This document shows, piece by piece, positions 26,087 to 35,502 of a stretch of DNA of 64,000 nucleotides. The notes under the pieces were generated by a model. It searched no databases. It worked only from the letters and a program-made list of their open reading frames with translations, and had not been told where the DNA came from. This stretch comes from Yeosuana sp043876835. Lineage in GTDB: Bacteria > Bacteroidota > Bacteroidia > Flavobacteriales > Flavobacteriaceae. Position 1 is the stretch's first letter, and each line of letters opens with the position of its first letter. The stretch covers positions 248,001 to 312,000 of the forward strand of contig NZ_JBAWJZ010000003.1 in NCBI RefSeq assembly GCF_043876835.1, given 5' to 3'. The translations under genes were made by a program, and so were the position numbers.

Positions 26087-27559
26087 CTACTCGTTATTTT
26101 TTGTTTGGTTTGCATCATCTCCTGAAGCGTATTTTGTAGAAGTTCTGGCATCAACACCAGTTCCTACTAAACTTTGTCCAGCTTCTCTTAATCTCTTATA
26201 TTTTTCTCCAGAAGATTTTAATATTGTTTTTACTTCAGCTTGAGCAATTACTGGGAATGTTCTTGAGTATAATAAAAATAATACAAAGAAGAATCCAATT
26301 GTTCCAATAAAAATTCCAATATCAACAAATGTTGGAGAGAACATGGTCCAAGATGATGGTAAATAATCTCTGTGCAATGATGTTACAATAATTACAAAAC
26401 GTTCAAACCACATCCCAATATTTACTACAATACTGATGAAGAAAGAAAACATAATGCTTGTTCTTAGTTTTTTGAACCACATAAATTGTGGTGAGAATAC
26501 ATTACAAGTCATCATAGACCAATATGCCCACCAGTAAGGTCCTGTTGCTCTATTTAAGAATGCATATTGTTCATATTCTACTCCAGAATACCATGCAATA
26601 AATAATTCGGTAATGTAAGCAACACCTACTATAGAACCAGTAATCATGATTACTATGTTCATTAATTCAATATGTTGAACTGTTATATAGTCTTCAAGGT
26701 TACACACTTTTCTCATAATGATAAGAAGTGTATTTACCATAGCAAATCCTGAGAATACTGCACCAGCAACAAAGTAAGGAGGAAAAATTGTAGTATGCCA
26801 ACCTGGAATTACTGATGTTGCGAAGTCAAACGATACAATAGTATGCACAGAAAGCACAAGTGGAGTTGCTAAACCAGCAAGTACCAAAGATACTTCCTCA
26901 AAACGTTGCCAATCTTTTGCACGACCAGACCATCCAAAACTCAATAATGAATATATTTTCTTTTGGAAAGGCTTCACAGCTCTATCACGAATCATTGCAA
27001 AATCTGGTAATAAACCTGTCCACCAGAATACTAATGATACAGATAAATACGTAGAGATTGCGAAAACGTCCCAAAGTAATGGCGAGTTAAAGTTTACCCA
27101 CAATGATCCAAATTGGTTTGGAATTGGCAATACCCAATATCCTAACCATGGACGACCCATGTGAATGATTGGAAATAAACCTGCTTGAACAACAGAGAAA
27201 ATTGTCATTGCCTCCGCAGAACGGTTAATAGCCATTCTCCATTTTTGACGGAATAATAAAAGTACTGCAGAAATAAGTGTTCCTGCATGACCGATACCTA
27301 CCCACCAAACAAAGTTTGTAATATCCCAGGCCCAACCTACGGTTTTATTTAAACCCCAAGTACCTATACCTGTTGATATTGTATAAATGATACATCCAAT
27401 TCCCCATAGAAAAGCGGTTAGTGATATAGAGAAAACTATCCACCAAGATTTATTGGCTTTTCCTTCAACAGGTTTGGCCACATCAACCGATACATCGTGA
27501 TATGATTTTTCTCCTGTAACTAAAGGTCTTCTAATAGGTGCTTCGTAATGAGACGCCAT
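26087..27559 (-). CDS. actC: Alternative complex III subunit ActC (NrfD-like)
   Basis: An integral membrane subunit of the NrfD/PsrC family, 490 residues with about 10 helices, thought to bind menaquinol and to take part in proton movement. Visible stretches include WWVGIGHAGTLISAVLLLFR, LFPIIHMGRPWLGYWVLPIP and SFDFATSVIPGWHTTIFPPY. It follows actB by 32 bases. A hydrophilic C-terminal tail of about 45 residues (ending DDANQTKNNE) follows the last helix. Confidence 0.95.
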   Translation of the reverse strand: MASHYEAPIRRPLVTGEKSYHDVSVDVAKPVEGKANKSWWIVFSISLTAFLWGIGCIIYTISTGIGTWGLNKTVGWAWDITNFVWWVGIGHAGTLISAVLLLFRQKWRMAINRSAEAMTIFSVVQAGLFPIIHMGRPWLGYWVLPIPNQFGSLWVNFNSPLLWDVFAISTYLSVSLVFWWTGLLPDFAMIRDRAVKPFQKKIYSLLSFGWSGRAKDWQRFEEVSLVLAGLATPLVLSVHTIVSFDFATSVIPGWHTTIFPPYFVAGAVFSGFAMVNTLLIIMRKVCNLEDYITVQHIELMNIVIMITGSIVGVAYITELFIAWYSGVEYEQYAFLNRATGPYWWAYWSMMTCNVFSPQFMWFKKLRTSIMFSFFISIVVNIGMWFERFVIIVTSLHRDYLPSSWTMFSPTFVDIGIFIGTIGFFFVLFLLYSRTFPVIAQAEVKTILKSSGEKYKRLREAGQSLVGTGVDARTSTKYASGDDANQTKNNE

Positions 27560-27591
27560 AATCCTTTTTTAATTATTTCTTAATTAATTTA

Positions 27592-30500
27592 TTATGCTTC
27601 CGTAGCATTAACCACTTTTGTTTGGTACATCACGTTTGGTTTTGTTCCAACGCTTTCCAACAAGTGATACATACGGTTATCTTCTTTAAGTTTTGCAACT
27701 TTACTTTCTTTATCGTTGATGTCTCCAAATACCATCGCTCCATTGCTACACGCTGCAGAACAAGCTGTTTGGAATTCACCATCTTTAATCACACGTCCAT
27801 CACGTTTAGCGTCAAGAATGGTTTTTTGTGTTTTTTGAATACACATTGAACATTTTTCCATAACTCCACGAGAACGTACAACAACATCTGGATTTAATAC
27901 CATACGACCTAAATCATCGTTCATATGATAATCAAACTCATCATTTCCGTTATATAGGAACCAGTTAAAACGTCGTACTTTATAAGGACAGTTATTAGCA
28001 CAGTAACGTGTACCTACGCAACGGTTGTATGCCATATGGTTTTGACCTTGACGACCATGTGATGTTGCTGCCACTGGGCAAACAGTTTCACAAGGTGCAT
28101 GATTACAATGTTGACACATTACTGGTTGGAAAGAAACTTGAGGATTTTCAGAAGCATGTTCCATTTCTGCAAATTCACTTAATGAACTTGACAACCCTGA
28201 AATTTTATCTCTTTTTTCATTATCGCCTTCAAAAGTCTCTTCAGAAGAATAATATCTATCAATACGCAACCAGTGCATATCTCTACTGCGTCTTACCTCT
28301 GTTTTACCAACTACTGGCACATTATTTTCAGCATGACAAGCAATGACGCAAGCACCACAACCTGTACAAGCATTTAAATCGATTGATAAGTTGAAATGAT
28401 GTCCAATTGAACGATCAAATTCATCCCATAAATCAACTTCTGGTGAAGTAACTGGCGTTTCTACATGATTTAAAGAAACCATAGGAACAGCATTCCAGTG
28501 TTCTTTATCTTTTGTATTGAAAATTTCTAACGTAGTTTCTTTAATAATACTACCACGACCCATTAACGTATTATGTAACTGAACACATGCAAATTCATGC
28601 TCACCAGCAGCCAATTCAACAGTTACATCTTGAACGTTATTAAAATTGTTATATAAAGTATAGGCGTTAACACCTGTTTGCATTTCTTGTTTTAATCCTA
28701 AAGTCTTTCCATATCCAAAGGATAATCCAACAGATCCAATTGCTTGACCTGGTTGAATAATTACTGGAACAGTAAGACTATTACCATTTACAGTTACTTT
28801 AACATAACTTCCGTTTAAAGCACCATTAGCTACATGAACATTTACTAAACCTAAAGCCTCAGCATCTTTTTTAGAAACAGTTAAATAATTGTCCCAAGAT
28901 ACTCTGGTGATTGGGTCTGGAAACTCTTGTAACCATGGGTTATTAGCTTGTTGACCATCGCCCATTCCTGTTTTAGTATACAATACTAATTCTAATGGAC
29001 TTGATTTTGCAGAATTTGCTAAAGTTCTAGCTGCGTCACCTGAAGGAGTTTCCAAGCTATCTGAAGCATCTGTTGTATCTTCAACCTGAGTTGCAATTTC
29101 TCCAACAAAAATACCATCATGTAATGCTTGATTAAATGAGCTTGTTCCTAATATAGTTGTTCCCCAAGTTTCTTTTATATAATCATGGTATGAAACATCT
29201 TTTCCTGTCCATTTTAATAAAGCTTCTTGAAATTGTCTTGTATTAAATAATGGACGTATCGCTGGTTGAATTAAAGCATAATGTCCCTTTTTAATTTCAA
29301 CATCACCCCAAGATTCTAAATAGTGTGGTAAAGCTGCAATAAATTGAGTTTTAGAAGATGTTTCATCTTCTTTCATTGAAAAAGTAACTGATAATTCAGT
29401 GTTTTTTAATCCTTCTTCAAAATCAGCAGCATTTGGTAAGGTATATAATGGATTTACACCACTCATAAAAATAGCACCAACTTTTCCTGCTTTCATATCA
29501 GCAACTAAAGTCATTACTTCTTTATCACTACCTTGTCTTGTTTTAATAGGTGCAGCTTTATCAAAAGCCTTACTATTTAAATATTCATTGATTTCAAGAG
29601 CTACTGTTTGAGCATTTACATCTTGAATTCCAGTTACAACTAAACCGTTGCTTCCTGCTTTTTTTAATTGAGAAGCAGCTTTTTTAACTGCATCTTCAAT
29701 ATTTTCAGGTAATGTTCCAGAAACAGAACCGCCAACTACATAACTGTATAACTTAGCTAAAGCTACTTTTTGTTGGCTTGGAGTTAATGGCACTCTTTTA
29801 TCGGCATTAGCACCTGATAATGACATATTTGATTCAAACTGAATATGTCTTGACATTTTACCATTTTGAGGAATTCTATTTTTTGAATATCCAGAATCAA
29901 ATCCGCCTCCTTGCCAATCTCCTAAGAAATCAGCTCCAACAGATACAATGGTCATAGCTTTTGAAAAATCGTAATTAGCTAAACCACGTTCTCCATATTT
30001 TGTTTGGTAAGCATCTAACGCAGAAGATTCAGAAATTGAATCATAAACTACATGACGCACATTACCATATTTTTCCTTAAATTCAGTAATTAACTTACTA
30101 GTTGAAGGACTTGCAAAAGTTTGAGTAAATAAAACAATGTCTTTACCAGAATCCTTTAACGATGTTAATTTTTGAATAACTTCTGCATCTAATTCATCCC
30201 AAGAAATTGAACTTCCTTCTTTTCTAGGACTTTGAACTCTTAAACTGTCATACAATCCTAAAACAGAAGCATTCACTCTAGCATTCGCACTTCCATTGGT
30301 AGTTGCTAAAGCGTTATTTTCTATTTTAATTGGACGTCCTTCTCGAGTTTTAACTAAAACGCTTGCAAAGTCATACCCATCTGCTATTGAAGTAGCATAA
30401 TAATTGGCAACTCCAGGAATAATTTGTTCTGGTTGCACAACATATGGTATTGATTTAATAACTGGTCCTTCACATGCTGCCAATGTTGCAGCAGCTGTAC

Positions 30501-30684
30501 TAAAACCAACGTATTTTAAGAAATCGCGACGTGTTGTTGAAGAAGCTTCTAAAGAATCTTTATTACCTAAAAATTCATCAGTAGGAATTTCTTCTACAAA
30601 CTCGTTTTGTTTTAGCGTCTCAACAATAGAACTATTTTCGTTTAGCTCCTCAACACTTTTCCAGTATTTCTTGTTTGATGACAT
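27592..30684 (-). CDS. actB: Alternative complex III subunit ActB (molybdopterin-fold plus iron-sulfur)
   Basis: A large 1030-residue peripheral subunit. The N-terminus carries a twin-arginine motif (TRRDFLKYVGFS, Arg52-Arg53) followed by LAAC (Cys71), so Tat export and lipidation are likely. The middle is a molybdopterin-oxidoreductase fold; ActB of known complexes holds no molybdenum cofactor. The C-terminal domain has cysteine sets for four iron-sulfur clusters: 773/776/779/783, 857/860/865/869, 889/895/899 and 945/948/975/979. It passes electrons from quinol toward the haem subunits. It follows actA by 30 bases. Confidence 0.95.
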   Translation of the reverse strand: MSSNKKYWKSVEELNENSSIVETLKQNEFVEEIPTDEFLGNKDSLEASSTTRRDFLKYVGFSTAAATLAACEGPVIKSIPYVVQPEQIIPGVANYYATSIADGYDFASVLVKTREGRPIKIENNALATTNGSANARVNASVLGLYDSLRVQSPRKEGSSISWDELDAEVIQKLTSLKDSGKDIVLFTQTFASPSTSKLITEFKEKYGNVRHVVYDSISESSALDAYQTKYGERGLANYDFSKAMTIVSVGADFLGDWQGGGFDSGYSKNRIPQNGKMSRHIQFESNMSLSGANADKRVPLTPSQQKVALAKLYSYVVGGSVSGTLPENIEDAVKKAASQLKKAGSNGLVVTGIQDVNAQTVALEINEYLNSKAFDKAAPIKTRQGSDKEVMTLVADMKAGKVGAIFMSGVNPLYTLPNAADFEEGLKNTELSVTFSMKEDETSSKTQFIAALPHYLESWGDVEIKKGHYALIQPAIRPLFNTRQFQEALLKWTGKDVSYHDYIKETWGTTILGTSSFNQALHDGIFVGEIATQVEDTTDASDSLETPSGDAARTLANSAKSSPLELVLYTKTGMGDGQQANNPWLQEFPDPITRVSWDNYLTVSKKDAEALGLVNVHVANGALNGSYVKVTVNGNSLTVPVIIQPGQAIGSVGLSFGYGKTLGLKQEMQTGVNAYTLYNNFNNVQDVTVELAAGEHEFACVQLHNTLMGRGSIIKETTLEIFNTKDKEHWNAVPMVSLNHVETPVTSPEVDLWDEFDRSIGHHFNLSIDLNACTGCGACVIACHAENNVPVVGKTEVRRSRDMHWLRIDRYYSSEETFEGDNEKRDKISGLSSSLSEFAEMEHASENPQVSFQPVMCQHCNHAPCETVCPVAATSHGRQGQNHMAYNRCVGTRYCANNCPYKVRRFNWFLYNGNDEFDYHMNDDLGRMVLNPDVVVRSRGVMEKCSMCIQKTQKTILDAKRDGRVIKDGEFQTACSAACSNGAMVFGDINDKESKVAKLKEDNRMYHLLESVGTKPNVMYQTKVVNATEA

Positions 30685-30714
30685 ATTATATAATTGAATT
30701 ACTTCTTTAATAAA

Positions 30715-31998
30715 TTAATAATGACACTTACCACATTCTAAACCACCCATTTGAGCTTCGGTAACTTCCTTAACGCCATATTTCTTAGCCAACTGCTCAT
30801 GTATTTTTTCATAGTAAGCATTGTCTTTCATGTTAACATTGGTAGTTCTGTGGCAATCAATACACCATCCCATGGTTAAAGGAGCAAATTGACTAACAAC
30901 TTCCATCGTTTCTACTGGACCATGACAAGTTTGACACTCAACTCCTGCAACACTAACATGTTGAGAATGGTTAAAGTAAACAAAATCAGGTAAATTATGT
31001 ATTCTTACCCATTTTACAGGCTGAGAATTACCAGTATATTGTTGTGCTGTATCATCCCATCCGGCAGCAGCATAAAGTTTTTTAATTTCTCCGTCATAAA
31101 ATTCTTTAGTGAATTCTACAGATGTTTCCCCTTTGTATTCATAAATTGACTTATGGCAATTCATACAAACATTTAACGAAGGAATACCAGAAGTTTTACT
31201 TACTCTAGCAGAAGAGTGACAGTACTTACAATCAATTGCATTATCACCAGCATGAATTTTGTGAGAGAAATGAATTGGTTGTATTGGTTGATATCCTTGA
31301 TCAACCCCAATTTGCATTAAGTACCCATAAACAAAATAAGCACTGGCTAACAACAAAAATATTGCAGTAACCAAAACCAAAAATTGATTTTGAGCAAAAG
31401 CTTTCCATAATGGCGTTCTTTTTGTTTCTGGCAAATCAATATCCTTTGCAGCTGCAAAGCGACGTAATGTTTTGTTAACCAAATACAGACCAGTAGCCAA
31501 CAATACAAATAAAATTGCTAAGGCTCCTAGAATAAGTTCATTTGAAATATCTGAAGTTGCAGCTGTTTCTGTTGTAGTTGTTGCAGCTTGAGCTGCTGGT
31601 TCAGCTTTAACTTCAGCTGTATATGCTAAAATATTATCAATATCTTGGTCTGATAATTGAGGGAAAGCTGTCATTGCTGTACCGCCATACTCATTAAATA
31701 CCTTATTTGCGTAAGCATCACCAGATTTTATAACTCCGGCACTATTACGTACCCACGCATATATCCATGCTTTATCTAAACCTTGATCATTTGATAATCT
31801 AGCTTCAACATTACGTAAAGCTGGTCCAGTCATTTTTTTATCTAACTGGTGGCAGGCAGCACAATTGGCATTAAACAATGATTTTCCTGTTGCCGGATCA
31901 CCTTCCTGAGCAGAAAGTGAGGTTGAAAACGCTAATAGAATAATTAAGCCTAGACATAATAAGTCCTTACTTAATTTACAGTGAATAACCTGTCTCAT
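30715..31998 (-). CDS. actA: Alternative complex III subunit ActA with fused N-terminal cytochrome c domain
   Basis: A multihaem cytochrome c, 427 residues, with a signal peptide ending near residue 30. A class I cytochrome c domain with CAACH at residues 46-50 comes first. Two transmembrane helices follow (about 153-174 and 205-226), then a pentahaem domain with CKYCH (257-261), CMNCH (278-282), CQTCH (355-359), CIDCH (379-383) and CGKCH (422-426). That makes six haem sites, one more than the five of the ActA core. It is the first gene of an eight-gene minus-strand operon reaching the oxidase subunits. Confidence 0.94.
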   Translation of the reverse strand: MRQVIHCKLSKDLLCLGLIILLAFSTSLSAQEGDPATGKSLFNANCAACHQLDKKMTGPALRNVEARLSNDQGLDKAWIYAWVRNSAGVIKSGDAYANKVFNEYGGTAMTAFPQLSDQDIDNILAYTAEVKAEPAAQAATTTTETAATSDISNELILGALAILFVLLATGLYLVNKTLRRFAAAKDIDLPETKRTPLWKAFAQNQFLVLVTAIFLLLASAYFVYGYLMQIGVDQGYQPIQPIHFSHKIHAGDNAIDCKYCHSSARVSKTSGIPSLNVCMNCHKSIYEYKGETSVEFTKEFYDGEIKKLYAAAGWDDTAQQYTGNSQPVKWVRIHNLPDFVYFNHSQHVSVAGVECQTCHGPVETMEVVSQFAPLTMGWCIDCHRTTNVNMKDNAYYEKIHEQLAKKYGVKEVTEAQMGGLECGKCHY

Positions 31999-32080
31999 AT
32001 TATTGGTTGAATTAACTTCTAATCTTTGGTATGGTTTTTTCTATATATAAAATAGAGAAAATCATAGTTTAAAACGTAGG

Positions 32081-32088
32081 CAAAAGTA
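32081..32088 (-). promoter_or_regulatory. -7 element of a probable actA promoter
   Basis: TACTTTTG on the minus strand matches TAnnTTTG. The -33 area reads GTTTCTAA, with no exact TTG. It would give an actA leader of about 80 bases. Confidence 0.4.
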
Positions 32089-32211
32089 ATATTTAAACTC
32101 GATTTTAGAAACGCAGAGTGTTGATAATTGATAATTTAGAGAGATTCTAAATAATAAATTATATACTATTTCAGTTAATAACTTATACATTTGTAATAAA
32201 TATTGATAAAA

Positions 32212-32610
32212 ATGAAAACATTGAGTTTGAAAATTAGCCTTTTAGCATTTATTGGTTGTTTATTTTTAACAACTAATGGGTTTGCTCAACAGGGAAATGT
32301 AACCGTAAATCAAGATAAAAATATTGATGTTTTGTTGGATTTAAAAAAAGAAATGAACAAAACAGATAATGCAATTGACAGATATAAAATACAGGTTTAT
32401 TCTGGAAATCGCTCTGATGCAGAAGCAACACAAAGTAAATTTAACTCAACTTTTGATAAATGGAAATCAAACATAGTATATGAATATCCAAATTTTAAAA
32501 TTTGGGCGGGAAGTTTTACAACACGCTTAGAAGCTGACAGAGCTTTGAAAGAAGTGAAACAAAAATTTTCAAGTGCTTTCATTTTCAAACCTAAAAAGGA
32601 AATAAAATAA
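32212..32610 (+). CDS. Exported SPOR-domain protein
   Basis: A small exported protein with a signal peptide (MKTLSLKISLLAFIGCLFLT, cut near GFAQ) and one C-terminal SPOR domain. The domain runs from RYKIQVYSGNRSDAEATQSKF to the segment KIWAGSFTTRLEADRALKEV. SPOR domains bind glycan strands stripped of stem peptides, often at division sites. A TTG three codons earlier (32203) is in frame, but the ATG gives the better signal peptide. A TACATTTG -7 box lies at 32186-32193. The gene stands alone between actA and infB and ends at a bidirectional terminator. Confidence 0.88.
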   Translation: MKTLSLKISLLAFIGCLFLTTNGFAQQGNVTVNQDKNIDVLLDLKKEMNKTDNAIDRYKIQVYSGNRSDAEATQSKFNSTFDKWKSNIVYEYPNFKIWAGSFTTRLEADRALKEVKQKFSSAFIFKPKKEIK

Positions 32611-32635
32611 CTCTTAAATAATTTAAAACAAAAAA

Positions 32636-32664
32636 CACTTTCTGTTGAAAGTGCTTTTTTTTTT
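32636..32664. terminator. Bidirectional terminator between SPOR gene and infB
   Basis: A 7-base-pair stem CACTTTC/GAAAGTG (32636-32642 with 32647-32653) with a 4-base loop and runs of T on both strands. It can serve the convergent SPOR gene and rimP-nusA-infB operon. Confidence 0.8.
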
Positions 32665-32684
32665 ATACTCATAATTTATACTTA

Positions 32685-35474
32685 TTATTTAAGTTTCTTT
32701 TTAACCTCAACTTCATGGAAGGCTTCAATTATATCACCCTCTTTTATGTCGTTATAGTTTTTAACCTGCATACCGCAATCATATCCTTTAGTTACTTCTT
32801 TAACGTCGTCTTTAAATCGTTTTAAAGAAGCTAATTCTCCAGTATATACAACAACACCATCTCTAATTAAACGCACTCCAGAATTTCTGAATATCTTACC
32901 ATTTGTTACCATACAACCAGCAATGCTTCCAATTTTAGTAACTTTAAATATTTCTCTAATCTCAGCCGTTCCGGTAATTTCCTCTTTAAGCTCTGGAGAC
33001 AACATACCTTCCATAGCGTCTTTAAGGTCATTAATAGCATCGTAAATAATAGAGTAAGTTCTAATATCAATTTCTTCTCTATCGGCAATCATTCTTGCAT
33101 TTCCAACAGGGCGTACATTAAATCCAACTATAATAGCATCAGAAGCGGAAGCTAATAACACATCACTTTCAGTAATGGCACCTACACCTTTATGTAGAAT
33201 ATTAACCTGAATTTCTTCTGTTGATAATTTTTGGAATGAATCTGTTAATGCTTCAACAGAACCATCCACATCTCCTTTAAGAATGATGTTTAATTCTTGG
33301 AAATCTCCAAGAGCAATACGTCGACCTATTTCATCTAGTGTAATATGTCTTTGTGTTCTAACAGATTGCTCACGTTGCAATTGTGCTCTTTTAGCAGCTA
33401 TTTGTTTGGCTTCACGCTCATCACGGAAAACATTAAACTTATCACCTGCTTGTGGTGCGCCATCTAATCCTAAAATCGATACAGGCGTTGATGGTCCAGC
33501 TTCAACAACATTGTTGCCACGTTCATCCTGCATAGCTTTTACCTTGCCACTATTTTTCCCTGCCAATACATAATCACCAACTCTTAAGGTTCCTGCTTGC
33601 ACCAAAATTGTTGATACATAACCACGACCCTTATCTAAGAAGGCTTCAACTACAGTTCCGCTTGCTTGTTTATCAGGGTTCGCTTTAAGTTCAAGTAATT
33701 CGGCTTCAAGTAGTACTTTTTCTAAAAGCTCTTTTACGCCTGTTCCTTTTTTTGCTGAAATATCATGGGATTGAATTTTCCCTCCCCAATCTTCAACTAA
33801 TAAATTCATTTGAGCAAGTCCTTCTTTAATTTTTTCTGGATTTGCGTCAGGCTTATCTATTTTATTAATCGCAAAAATGATTGGTACACCAGCTGCTTGA
33901 GCATGAGAAATGGCTTCCTTAGTTTGTGGCATAATATCATCATCAGCAGCTACAACAATAATTGCTAAATCTGTTACTTGCGCACCACGAGCACGCATAG
34001 CGGTAAACGCTTCGTGACCTGGTGTATCTAAAAATGCTATTTTTTGACCATTGTCAAGTTCTACACCATAAGCGCCAATATGTTGAGTGATTCCTCCAGA
34101 TTCTCCAGCAATTACATTTTCTTTACGGATATAATCTAAAAGCGATGTTTTACCATGATCTACGTGACCCATTACTGTTACAATTGGTGCACGTGGTTTT
34201 AAATCTTCTTCGGTATCTTCAACTTCTTCAATAGATTCTTCTATTGCAGCAGTAACAAATTCTACTTGATAACCAAATTCTTCAGCAACAATACTAAGTG
34301 TTTCTGCATCCAATCGTTGGTTCATGGTTACCATCATACCAAGTGACATACATGCTGAAATAATTTGAGTTACAGGAACATCCATCATTGTTGCAACTTC
34401 ACTTGCAGTAACAAACTCAGTAACTTTAAGAATTTTACTTTCTGCTGCTTCTTGCTCTAAGCTCTTTTCAGATTGTTCTCTATGATGTTCTCTTTTTTCT
34501 CTACGATATTTTGCTCCTTTTCCTTTATTAGATTTACCTTGAAGTTTTTCAAGCGTTTCTCTTACTTGCTTTTGAACATCTTCCTCGCTTGGTTCTTCTT
34601 TTAAAATTGGGCGTCTAGGACCTTGATTATTATTTCCTTTAAATCTATCTCCTGGTTTGTTTGGTCCGCCAGGTCTGTTTGGTCCACCAGGTTGTTGTAC
34701 TCCTGGCTTATTTTGATCTCCTCCAGTTTGTGGCCCACCTACTTTACTAATACGACGACGCTTCTTTTTATTAGCATTGTCATTACCAGGTCTAGTTTCT
34801 GGTTTCTTTTCTTCCTTCTTTTTCTTTGGCTTATTGAATTGTGAAAGATCTATTTTATCTCCAGAAATTTTAGGACCTGTAAGCTTTTGATATTGAGTTT
34901 CTACTCTTTCATCAGGAACTAATATTCCTTCACTATTAAATATTTCACGTTTTGGCTCTGCAGGTTTGGTTTCTACAGGTTTTTGAACAGGTTCAGGTTT
35001 TGGCTTTTCAACAACAGGCTCTTCTTTGGCTATTACTGGTGCTGACTCTTCTTTTTTAGGAATTTCTTGAGCAACTTCTTTAGCTTCTTCTACTTGAGGA
35101 GCTGGAATTTCTTCTTTCTTTTTTGGCTCTAAATCAATTTTTCCAACGGCTTTTGGTCTTGAAATAATTGTAGAAGCTTTAATAATTTCTTCTTTTCTTG
35201 CCGCTTCCTTTTGTTTTTCCTCAAGTTCTCGTTCTCGTTGTTCACGTAATACTTCTTTCTCTTTAATTTTTGCCTCACTAACTTCTTGAGATGCTACTTT
35301 TTTGCTAGCATCTGTTTGAAATTCGTTTGAAAGAATTGCATGTACGTCTTCTGATATTTTAGTATTAGGACTTTTCTCTACATCAATGCCTTTAGATTCT
35401 AAAAAATCTACCGCACGATCTATAGAGATATTTAATTCCCTTAATACTTTATTTAATCTTACTGTGTCAGCCAT
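32685..35474 (-). CDS. infB: Translation initiation factor IF-2
   Basis: IF-2 is the GTPase that places initiator tRNA on the 30S subunit and promotes subunit joining. At 929 residues it has an IF2_N domain (LNKVLRELNISIDRAVDFLE), then a long low-complexity linker (about residues 70-340). The linker is rich in Lys, Glu and Pro and includes Gly/Pro/Asn repeats such as GGPNRPGGPNKPGD. The G domain shows GHVDHGKTS, DTPGHEAF and NKIDKPDA, followed by the C-terminal barrel domains. It is last of rimP-nusA-infB, 28 bases after nusA. Confidence 0.98.
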   Translation of the reverse strand: MADTVRLNKVLRELNISIDRAVDFLESKGIDVEKSPNTKISEDVHAILSNEFQTDASKKVASQEVSEAKIKEKEVLREQRERELEEKQKEAARKEEIIKASTIISRPKAVGKIDLEPKKKEEIPAPQVEEAKEVAQEIPKKEESAPVIAKEEPVVEKPKPEPVQKPVETKPAEPKREIFNSEGILVPDERVETQYQKLTGPKISGDKIDLSQFNKPKKKKEEKKPETRPGNDNANKKKRRRISKVGGPQTGGDQNKPGVQQPGGPNRPGGPNKPGDRFKGNNNQGPRRPILKEEPSEEDVQKQVRETLEKLQGKSNKGKGAKYRREKREHHREQSEKSLEQEAAESKILKVTEFVTASEVATMMDVPVTQIISACMSLGMMVTMNQRLDAETLSIVAEEFGYQVEFVTAAIEESIEEVEDTEEDLKPRAPIVTVMGHVDHGKTSLLDYIRKENVIAGESGGITQHIGAYGVELDNGQKIAFLDTPGHEAFTAMRARGAQVTDLAIIVVAADDDIMPQTKEAISHAQAAGVPIIFAINKIDKPDANPEKIKEGLAQMNLLVEDWGGKIQSHDISAKKGTGVKELLEKVLLEAELLELKANPDKQASGTVVEAFLDKGRGYVSTILVQAGTLRVGDYVLAGKNSGKVKAMQDERGNNVVEAGPSTPVSILGLDGAPQAGDKFNVFRDEREAKQIAAKRAQLQREQSVRTQRHITLDEIGRRIALGDFQELNIILKGDVDGSVEALTDSFQKLSTEEIQVNILHKGVGAITESDVLLASASDAIIVGFNVRPVGNARMIADREEIDIRTYSIIYDAINDLKDAMEGMLSPELKEEITGTAEIREIFKVTKIGSIAGCMVTNGKIFRNSGVRLIRDGVVVYTGELASLKRFKDDVKEVTKGYDCGMQVKNYNDIKEGDIIEAFHEVEVKKKLK

Positions 35475-35502
35475 AAATTGCCTTTAATATACCAAATTTA
35501 TG

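Noticed and set aside
28008..28346. 112-codon plus-strand ORF opposite actB
   Set aside because: It lies over the iron-sulfur cysteine region of actB, and its composition reflects reverse-complement Cys/His codons. No start signal or homology is apparent.
32081..32211. Overlapping control of actA and the SPOR gene
   Set aside because: The -7 boxes are about 100 bases apart with no shared dyad seen, so no support for a common operator.
34600..34760. Possible tandem repeat or mobile element in infB
   Set aside because: The repetitive Gly/Pro/Asn codons are the normal low-complexity linker of IF-2.
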